From a methanogenic archaeon (lineage in GTDB: Archaea > Thermoplasmatota > Thermoplasmata > Methanomassiliicoccales > Methanomethylophilaceae): 6,827 nucleotides of DNA. The notes under the pieces were generated by a model, which saw only the letters and a list, made by a program, of their open reading frames with translations, did not search any database and was not told the origin of the DNA. Below are positions 1-4,083 of this stretch, piece by piece. The DNA lies in the NCBI GenBank assembly GCA_902787415.1, contig CADAGG010000107.1, forward strand, positions 1-6,827. Reading direction: 5' to 3'. A program made the position numbers and the translations under genes. Position 1 is the first letter of the stretch, and every line of letters starts with the position of its first letter.

Positions 1-62
1 TCCATCCATGCACGGATGCTCGCGGCATACTGGTCGACCACGCGAACGGTATCGTTGTTCAT
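1..62 (-). CDS. 5' end of an unidentified protein, cut by window edge
   Basis: Only the first 20 codons are visible, read leftward from an ATG at 62-60; the protein begins MNNDTVRVVDQY and stays open to the window edge. A purine-rich GGAAGG (73-68) lies 5 bases before the ATG, and a TATA box lies 23-34 bases upstream, which together make the start credible. The residues are soluble-looking, with no signal peptide or membrane segment. The family cannot be recognised from so little. The gene is divergent from the Sel1-repeat gene and shares its upstream region. Confidence 0.6.
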   Translation of the reverse strand, partial: MNNDTVRVVDQYAASIRAWM

Positions 63-84
63 CGCCCTTCCTTAGATTAAAAGC

Positions 85-96
85 AATATAAATAAA
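85..96 (-). promoter_or_regulatory. Archaeal TATA box for the leftward gene
   Basis: On the minus strand this reads TTTATTTATATT, an AT-rich island in GC-rich surroundings. Its centre is about 28 bases before the ATG at 62. In archaea transcription starts about 25 bases after the TATA centre, so the mRNA leader would be very short. Confidence 0.5.
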
Positions 97-114
97 GGGG
101 GATTGGCGGAAATC

Positions 115-134
115 TCACTTTCGGTCACTTTCGG
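115..134 (+). repeat. Perfect tandem 10-bp repeat between divergent promoters
   Basis: TCACTTTCGG occurs twice back to back (115-124 and 125-134). A third, poor copy (CCACCTCCCC) may follow at 135-144. The 10-bp period is about one helical turn, so equal faces are presented. It sits between the leftward TATA box (85-96) and the rightward one (152-160), so an operator shared by the two genes is a reasonable inference. No regulator is identified. Confidence 0.45.
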
Positions 135-151
135 CCACCTCCCCCTGTGAG

Positions 152-160
152 CTTTATATG
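152..160 (+). promoter_or_regulatory. TATA box for the Sel1-repeat gene
   Basis: CTTTATATG is close to the archaeal TATA consensus and is centred 28 bases before the ATG at 184. This predicts transcription starting at or within a few bases of that ATG, that is, a leaderless or nearly leaderless mRNA. Confidence 0.55.
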
Positions 161-183
161 CTATTGTCAGCGATTGGTTTACC

Positions 184-972
184 ATGGATAGGAAAACGCT
201 CTCAACGACAACTCTCAGGGATGTAGCACTCTGCAGCATCTCCCTCGGAAGGAAGTCCTTCCCGAGAAACATTAATAACGGTATCGCCGATGGTCGGGAC
301 ATGATCGGAGGACCCGACGGACAGATGGAGCCCCTCGAGTGGGCCAAGTTCGTCATCAGGAACAAGGCGGAGGACGATTATTCCGCCGCATTGTCCATCC
401 TCTCCTCCAAGGCGGACCAGGGCGTCTCCGACGCGGAATTCTACCTGGGACTCGTATATGCGCGCGGCCAGGGCATCGACAGGGACTTCACGCTCGCCCG
501 CAAGTGGCTCCAGAGGGCGGCCGACAAGGAGAACATGAACGCCGCCTACTTCCTCGCCAAGATCTACCTCCGCGGATACGGCATCGATGCCGATCCCGTG
601 AAGGCCGCGGCCCTCTTCGAGAGGTGCGCGGAGGACGGGGACATCAGGGCCATGTACGAGCTGGGTCTTCTGTACATGGACGGCAACGGCGTCTCCAGGG
701 ACCTCGGCAAGACCTTCAACCTCATGCTCGATTCCGCCAACGGCGGGCACAAGGAGGCGCAGTTCGTCCTCGGACAGCTCTACAAGACCGGCGCCGGGAC
801 CGACCAGGATTCCCGCGAGGCGGTGAAGTGGCTCTCGGCGGCCGCCATGCACGGCCACAAGGGTGCGCAGATCCTCCTCGGGGACATGTACGCCACCGGC
901 GATTCCGTCGACAAGGACATCGACGAGGCTAACCGCTGGTACGACATGGCTGACGGCAAGATCTCTAACTGA
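184..972 (+). CDS. Sel1-repeat (TPR-like) protein, 262 aa
   Basis: Five Sel1 repeats with an exact 36-residue period are visible; the equivalent alanines are A84, A120, A156, A192 and A228, each opening a helix such as AEFYLGLVYARGQGID. Sel1 repeats form a helical solenoid that usually serves as a protein-protein scaffold; no enzyme domain, signal peptide or membrane span is seen, so it is probably cytosolic and its partner is unknown. The start at 184 is chosen because a TATA box lies 28 bases upstream. Residues 1-47 do not resemble the repeats and use more A/T-ending codons, so the true start could be M40 (301), which has its own AT-rich element (ATTAATAA, 270-277) 27 bases before it, or M48 (325) with GGAGG at 306-310. 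The family is sure, the N-terminus is not. It ends in TGA and is followed by its own terminator. Confidence 0.85.
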   Translation: MDRKTLSTTTLRDVALCSISLGRKSFPRNINNGIADGRDMIGGPDGQMEPLEWAKFVIRNKAEDDYSAALSILSSKADQGVSDAEFYLGLVYARGQGIDRDFTLARKWLQRAADKENMNAAYFLAKIYLRGYGIDADPVKAAALFERCAEDGDIRAMYELGLLYMDGNGVSRDLGKTFNLMLDSANGGHKEAQFVLGQLYKTGAGTDQDSREAVKWLSAAAMHGHKGAQILLGDMYATGDSVDKDIDEANRWYDMADGKISN

Positions 973-977
973 AACAG

Positions 978-1017
978 AACCAACGACCTGGCATGTCTGG
1001 GTCGTTGGTTTTCTTTT
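978..1017 (+). terminator. Hairpin terminator of the Sel1-repeat gene
   Basis: A perfect 11-bp stem (978-988 with 1000-1010) closes an 11-base loop and runs directly into a T-rich stretch (TTTTCTTTT from 1009). It begins 6 bases after the stop codon. Confidence 0.8.
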
Positions 1018-1027
1018 ACAGAATCTA

Positions 1028-1050
1028 TTTGCTAAAATGCAATTAGCAAA
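1028..1050. promoter_or_regulatory. 23-bp palindrome next to a TATA box, candidate operator
   Basis: TTTGCTAA (1028-1035) and TTAGCAAA (1043-1050) are perfect 8-bp inverted arms around a 7-base spacer. The palindrome ends 2 bases before the TATA box at 1053, so a dimeric regulator bound here would touch the TFB-recognition region. It may control the candidate small RNA downstream. It is not part of the Sel1 terminator, which ends before it. Confidence 0.45.
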
Positions 1051-1052
1051 CA

Positions 1053-1060
1053 TTTATAAA
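1053..1060 (+). promoter_or_regulatory. TATA box of the candidate small RNA
   Basis: TTTATAAA, preceded by the purine-rich GCAAACA that could serve as a TFB-recognition element. A start about 26 bases after its centre falls at 1082-1083, exactly where a stable hairpin begins. No ATG follows within a usable distance, so a non-coding transcript is the simplest reading. Confidence 0.55.
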
Positions 1061-1082
1061 CCAGGAACGCATATTCATTTTT

Positions 1083-1178
1083 GCAGACAGGAAACTTATC
1101 CTCCACATCCAATCCGGTTCCCTGCTTGCGTTTGACCATAGGTCAGAGGGGATGGGACCCTCGCCTATGGTCCCTTTT
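1083..1178 (+). ncRNA. Candidate two-hairpin small RNA with a CCUCC loop
   Basis: The predicted transcript is about 96 bases. Hairpin 1 pairs 1083-1095 with 1117-1129: 11 of 13 positions pair (one G-U), with two A/C mismatches. Its 21-base loop (1096-1116) is C-rich and contains CCTCC at 1100-1104, which is the core of the anti-Shine-Dalgarno sequence. Hairpin 2 (1134-1172) has a 9-bp outer stem and a 5-bp inner GAGGG/CCCTC stem, and ends in a short T run. An upstream TATA box fits a start at 1083. No credible ORF lies inside. No known RNA family was recognised; box C/D and H/ACA motifs are not seen. The function is unknown; binding ribosome-binding sites through the loop is only an inference. 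Confidence 0.45.
1134..1178 (+). terminator. Two-part hairpin and T run ending the small-RNA unit
   Basis: GACCATAGG (1134-1142) pairs with CCTATGGTC (1164-1172), and inside it GAGGG (1146-1150) pairs with CCCTC (1158-1162) around a 7-base loop. CC and TTTT (1175-1178) follow. The T run is short, but archaeal termination needs only short U-tracts. It could also be a functional part of the RNA. Confidence 0.5.
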
Positions 1179-1257
1179 GGGATTTCTTGCAGAAACATCG
1201 GGAATCGTGATTTTATGCGATACCTCGGAGAACAATCCGGATATCGTCAAAAGTGTG
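1179..1257. other. Remaining intergenic stretch, nothing recognised
   Basis: Between the small-RNA hairpin and the fhs terminator there is no convincing ORF, TATA box or strong stem. Short T-rich patches on the minus strand near 1248-1253 could be part of the fhs 3' end. Confidence 0.4.
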
Positions 1258-1284
1258 GAAAAGAATCGGGGGCCGGAGCCCCCG
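1258..1284 (-). terminator. fhs: Intrinsic terminator of fhs
   Basis: On the minus strand, CGGGGGC and GCCCCCG (1284-1278 and 1273-1267) form a 7-bp GC stem closed by the loop TCCG, a C(UNCG)G-type tetraloop known for high stability. ATTCTTTTC follows (1266-1258). It begins 9 bases past the fhs stop codon. Confidence 0.8.
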
Positions 1285-1293
1285 TAAGGAATT

Positions 1294-2973
1294 TCAGTGC
1301 AGGCCGATGATCTTACCGTCGTCGGTAAGGTCGATGTTCATGGCCGCGGGGACCTTTCCGAGTCCGGGCATCAGCATGATGGCTCCGCAGACGGGAACGA
1401 TGAATCCGGCACCGGCGGAGAGGTTGACCTCCCTGACCTGGAGCTTCCATCCCTTGGGTGCCGCCCTGAGCGCGGCGTTGTCGGAAATGGAGTACTGGGT
1501 CTTCGCGATGCAGACGGGCAGTTTGCCGTATCCCTGCTCCTCGAGAGTCTTGATGGACTTCTCGGCGAGGTCGGAGTAGACGACGTCGTCGGCACCGTAG
1601 ATCTTGGTGGCGACGGCCTTGATCTTATCCTTGACGGAGCAGTCGTCGGGGTAGCAGAACTTGAAGTCGGTCTTGACGGTGTCGCAGATCTTGACGACCT
1701 TCTCGGCGAGCTCGACCGCTCCCTTTCCTCCCTCGAGGAATCCGTCGTTCTGTGCGACCTCGACGCCCATCTGCTCGCAGTGCTTGCGGATGAGGTCCAT
1801 GTGGGCGGGGTCGTCGAAGGCGAAGTGGTTGATGGAGACGATGACGGGTGCTCCGTAGGACTGCATGTTCTCGATGTGCTTGTCGAGGTTGGCGAATCCG
1901 CGCTCGAGGGCCTCGGTGGTGAGGGTGGCGGGGTCCTTGACGTCGGCGCCTCCGTGGTGCATGAGGGCCCTGACGGTTGCTACGATCACGACGCAGTCGG
2001 GCCTGATGTCGGACTGCCTGCAGACGATGTCCATGAACTTCTCGGCTCCGAGATCGGCGGCGAAACCTCCCTCGGTGACTGCGTAGTCGCCGAGCTTCAC
2101 GGCCGCTTTGGTGGCGATGATGGAGTTGTTTCCGTGGGCGATGTTGGCGAAGGGGAATCCGTGGATGAAGACGGGCTGTCCCTCGAGGGTCTGCACGAGG
2201 TTGGGCATGAGGGCCTCCCTGAGGATGACCATCATGGATCCGACGCAGCCGAGCTGTCCGGCGGTGACGGGCTGGTTGTCGTAGGTGTAGGCGACGACGA
2301 TCCTCTCGAGCCTCTTCCTGAGGTCGGCGTAGTCCTTGGCGAGGGCGAGGATGGCGGAGATCTCGGAGGCGGAGGTGATGAGGTATCCGCTCTCGTGGGG
2401 GACTCCTCCGCTGAGCTTGGTGTCTCCGAGACCGACGATGATCTTCCTGAGCTCGCGGCAGTTCATGTCGACGGTCTTCTTCCATACGATCCTGGTGGGG
2501 TCGATGTTCAGGGGGTTGTCCCTGACGAGGTTGTTCTCGAGGACGGCGGACAGAAGGTTGTGGGCGGATGCCACGGCGTGGATGTCCCCGGTGAACTCGA
2601 GGTCGATCTTCCACATGGGGTAGACCTGAACGTTTCCTCCTCCGGTGGCTCCTCCCTTCACTCCGAAGGTGGGTCCCATGGAGGGCTCCCTCAGGGCTCC
2701 GACGACGTTCTTGCCGATGGCGGAGAGTCCCTGGATGAGACTGATGGTGGTGACGGTCTTTCCCTCTCCGGCGGGAGTGGGGGTGACGGCGGTAACGAGA
2801 ATGAGCTTTCCGTTCTTCTTGTCCTTGCCGATGCGGTCGAGGACGTCGAGGGGGACCTTGGCGACATACTTTCCGAATGGCTCGAGGTCATCGGGGGTAA
2901 GGCCGACTTTCGCTGCAATATCGTTGATGTGTTCGACTTTCGCGCTCTGTGCAATTTCGATGTCGCTTTTCAT
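1294..2973 (-). CDS. fhs: Formate--tetrahydrofolate ligase, 559 aa
   Basis: This cytosolic enzyme joins formate to tetrahydrofolate using ATP, giving 10-formyltetrahydrofolate for purine synthesis and other one-carbon uses. The length is the usual one for the family. The ATP-binding loop TPAGEGKT is at 66-73 (K72), the LREPSMGPTFG segment at 94-104, the first family signature at 104-114 (GVKGGATGGGN), FTGD at 127-130, and the second signature at 331-342 (VATVRALMHHGG). Both signatures deviate from the classical patterns (T110, N114, and M338 where lysine is usual), but the rest of the protein follows the family closely, so activity is expected. The start has a TATA element about 32 bases upstream and only a weak ribosome-binding site, suggesting a leader of a few bases. 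It has its own terminator and is divergent from the HAD-like gene; no folate neighbours are in view. Confidence 0.97.
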   Translation of the reverse strand: MKSDIEIAQSAKVEHINDIAAKVGLTPDDLEPFGKYVAKVPLDVLDRIGKDKKNGKLILVTAVTPTPAGEGKTVTTISLIQGLSAIGKNVVGALREPSMGPTFGVKGGATGGGNVQVYPMWKIDLEFTGDIHAVASAHNLLSAVLENNLVRDNPLNIDPTRIVWKKTVDMNCRELRKIIVGLGDTKLSGGVPHESGYLITSASEISAILALAKDYADLRKRLERIVVAYTYDNQPVTAGQLGCVGSMMVILREALMPNLVQTLEGQPVFIHGFPFANIAHGNNSIIATKAAVKLGDYAVTEGGFAADLGAEKFMDIVCRQSDIRPDCVVIVATVRALMHHGGADVKDPATLTTEALERGFANLDKHIENMQSYGAPVIVSINHFAFDDPAHMDLIRKHCEQMGVEVAQNDGFLEGGKGAVELAEKVVKICDTVKTDFKFCYPDDCSVKDKIKAVATKIYGADDVVYSDLAEKSIKTLEEQGYGKLPVCIAKTQYSISDNAALRAAPKGWKLQVREVNLSAGAGFIVPVCGAIMLMPGLGKVPAAMNIDLTDDGKIIGLH

Positions 2974-2997
2974 GTTGATGAAAAATCCTGCTTACCC

Positions 2998-3009
2998 TTT
3001 TTAATTATA
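2998..3009 (-). promoter_or_regulatory. TATA element of fhs, possibly shared both ways
   Basis: On the minus strand this reads TATAATTAAAAA, centred about 30 bases before the fhs ATG at 2973. The same AT block reads TTTTTAATTATA on the plus strand and could also drive the HAD-like gene, with a start near 3030 and a leader of about 90 bases. Confidence 0.5.
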
Positions 3010-3044
3010 GTGATGGATGCATTTTCCCGACATTGTCATGCGTA

Positions 3045-3073
3045 CGGAATACGCGCGATAACGTGCGATTCCG
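3045..3073 (+). other. Hairpin in the likely leader of the HAD-like gene
   Basis: CGGAAT (3045-3050) pairs with ATTCCG (3068-3073), and inside it CGCGC (3052-3056) pairs with GTGCG (3063-3067, one G-U) around GATAAC, with one bulged A at 3051. It lies between the AT block at 2998-3009 and the ATG at 3120. It could be a leader structure or a protein-binding palindrome; neither is shown. Confidence 0.35.
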
Positions 3074-3119
3074 CGGTCGGCAAAAGAACAAAAAGCGGGA
3101 AGGCATGGGGGCGGACGGA

Positions 3120-3641
3120 ATGAATTATATAGTAGAATTTGAGGGGACCTTGGCGGACACCGACGGATGCTTCGCTTCCGTGTTCTCGGAGGCATTTTCC
3201 CAATTCAAAATGCCTTTCGATGAGGGGAAACTGCGGGAGTACCTCTCGGTCCCGCTCGACGTCCTCTTCGCCCGCTGCTACACCGGATGCACCTGCAAGT
3301 TCCGGGATTTCGTCACTTTCTTCATCGGGTCGTTCGACAGGCACTTCCCCGGGGTGGAACCGGTGCCCGGCATGGCGGAGAGGGTGAACGGTCTCCGCAG
3401 GGAGGGGTGCAGGGTCGCGGTGATCTCAGGATGCTACGAGATGTACGTCCGCTCGTTCCTTCAGAATTATTCCATAGGGGTCGACTGCGTAGTCGGTCTC
3501 GACCGCATGCCCTCGGGGATCCCCGATGCGGATGCCCTGAGGCTCTGCACGGATGAATTAGGGTCGGATCCTGTCTGCTTCGTAGGAAGGGGGAGACTGA
3601 AAGCGATCGCGGAAGAATTGGGTATGAGGACCGAAGAGTGA
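3120..3641 (+). CDS. HAD-like protein with degenerate active site, 173 aa
   Basis: The layout is that of a small HAD phosphatase of the phosphoglycolate-phosphatase/beta-phosphoglucomutase type: motif I at the N-terminus, a helical cap (about 18-80), PGM then motif II near 83-104, and a late motif IV. The key residues are changed. Motif I is EFEGTLADTD, so both aspartates of DxDGT, including the nucleophile, are glutamates (E6, E8). Motif II keeps S103 (VISG). The motif III lysine region reads RMPSGIPD. Motif IV has G156-R157 in place of GD. The frame is intact, so it is a pseudoenzyme or an altered enzyme, not an obvious pseudogene. The ATG at 3120 puts motif I at the usual distance; an ATG at 3105 would add five residues. 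No clear ribosome-binding site decides. No substrate can be inferred. Its TGA abuts the stop of the convergent small gene. Confidence 0.75.
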   Translation: MNYIVEFEGTLADTDGCFASVFSEAFSQFKMPFDEGKLREYLSVPLDVLFARCYTGCTCKFRDFVTFFIGSFDRHFPGVEPVPGMAERVNGLRREGCRVAVISGCYEMYVRSFLQNYSIGVDCVVGLDRMPSGIPDADALRLCTDELGSDPVCFVGRGRLKAIAEELGMRTEE

Positions 3642-3809
3642 TCAAGGAACGTTCTGTTCCCTGTCGGCCATGATCCTGCAGTGCATGGTGGGGGTCATGC
3701 CGTCGTCGCCCGAACCGGACTCCTCCTTCAGCTCCCTGTAGCCCATGTACGTGGCGAATACCAGAAACAGCACTACGAACAATGCGACCATGATGGTTAC
3801 GGTATTCAT
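3642..3809 (-). CDS. Small single-span membrane protein, 55 aa
   Basis: The protein starts MNTVTIMVALFVVLFLVFAT: one strongly hydrophobic helix at about 3-23, then a charged tail (GYRELKEES, an SGSGDDG linker, one cysteine at C44). No family is recognised. Support for a real gene is a TATA box (TTAAATAT, 3838-3831) centred 26 bases before the ATG, which would give a leaderless mRNA, plus coding-like composition and a fully open frame. Its stop at 3644-3642 abuts the stop of the HAD-like gene, sharing the palindrome TGATCA. It follows the feo operon on the same strand, 97 bases away, and an iron-box-like sequence lies upstream, so a link to iron is possible but unproven. Confidence 0.6.
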   Translation of the reverse strand: MNTVTIMVALFVVLFLVFATYMGYRELKEESGSGDDGMTPTMHCRIMADREQNVP

Positions 3810-3816
3810 ACTTTCG

Positions 3817-3875
3817 AATCCCCTGTACGGATATTTAAGGATGTCTAAACTTTGCTGGACCGTCCGCAGGGGATT
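3817..3875. repeat. 13-bp interrupted inverted repeat around a TATA box
   Basis: AATCCCCTG (3817-3825) and CAGGGGATT (3867-3875) are perfect inverted arms. After a 2-base TA bulge they continue with CGGA (3828-3831) against TCCG (3863-3866). The 31-base loop holds most of the TATA box of the 55-aa gene and a smaller palindrome TTTA...TAAA (3834-3849). As RNA it could form the 3' end of the feo transcript; as DNA it could be a regulator site. There is no T run beside it. Confidence 0.5.
3831..3838 (-). promoter_or_regulatory. TATA box of the 55-aa membrane protein gene
   Basis: On the minus strand TTAAATAT, centred 26 bases before the ATG at 3809. This spacing predicts a leaderless transcript and supports an own promoter separate from feo. 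Confidence 0.5.
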
Positions 3876-3884
3876 GCATGCGAT

Positions 3885-3903
3885 TTAGGTTAGGATGGCC
3901 TAA
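3885..3903. promoter_or_regulatory. DtxR/IdeR-type iron box candidate
   Basis: TTAGGTTAGGATGGCCTAA matches the bacterial DtxR/IdeR operator consensus TTAGGTTAGSCTAACCTAA at 16 of 19 positions (differences at 11, 13 and 14). The inverted arms TTTAGG (3884-3889) and CCTAAA (3899-3904) are perfect. DtxR-family iron regulators are known in archaea, including Thermoplasma. The site is 3 bases past the feo operon's last stop codon and 46 bases before the TATA box of the 55-aa gene, so that gene is the likelier target. A weaker similar string, AGGATGTCTAAA, lies at 3838-3849. Confidence 0.5.
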
Positions 3904-3906
3904 AAT

Positions 3907-4083
3907 TCACTTCTTTTCCTCTTCGCGGACCTCGCAGTTGATGTTGCGGGAACATCCGCAGCAATCCCCTTTGCAGCATCCGCAGGACGACCCCTTGCCG
4001 GTGAACATGCGGAACACGCGGTAGGCGGCACCACCGATGATCAGGATGACGATCACGGCAACGATGAAGGTGGCGGCATTCAT
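3907..4083 (-). CDS. FeoB-associated Cys-rich membrane protein, 58 aa
   Basis: One N-terminal membrane helix (about 4-20) is followed by a short basic segment and a cysteine cluster: C34, C36, C37, C41, C42, C44 and C50, with a charged EEEKK end. This layout matches the small FeoB-associated Cys-rich proteins found beside feoB in many anaerobes. Their exact role is not established; metal binding or delivery at the FeoB pore is the usual suggestion. The start is fixed by a 4-base ATGA overlap with the feoB stop and a GGAGG at 4095-4091, 7 bases before the ATG. It is the last gene of the feo operon, translated by coupling to feoB. Confidence 0.88.
   Translation of the reverse strand: MNAATFIVAVIVILIIGGAAYRVFRMFTGKGSSCGCCKGDCCGCSRNINCEVREEEKK

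Noticed and set aside
202..1053. Long minus-strand frame opposite the Sel1-repeat gene
   Set aside because: Antisense shadow; the plus-strand frame has five clear Sel1 repeats, promoter and terminator.
1083..1178. Box C/D or H/ACA guide RNA, tRNA or riboswitch
   Set aside because: No RUGAUGA/CUGA boxes, no properly placed ACA element, no tRNA cloverleaf, and no gene follows on the same strand, as a riboswitch would need.
2606..2616. Extended complementarity of the small-RNA loop to the fhs mRNA (10 of 11 bases at ATCTTCCACAT)
   Set aside because: It lies deep inside the coding region with one mismatch, and a match of this length is not rare in a 1.7-kb gene; too weak to report as a target.
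1297..3123. A 608-codon open frame on the plus strand across the whole of fhs
   Set aside because: It is the antisense shadow of fhs. Its product is a low-complexity mix of D, G, V and L caused by the strong third-position bias of fhs, with no domain resemblance.
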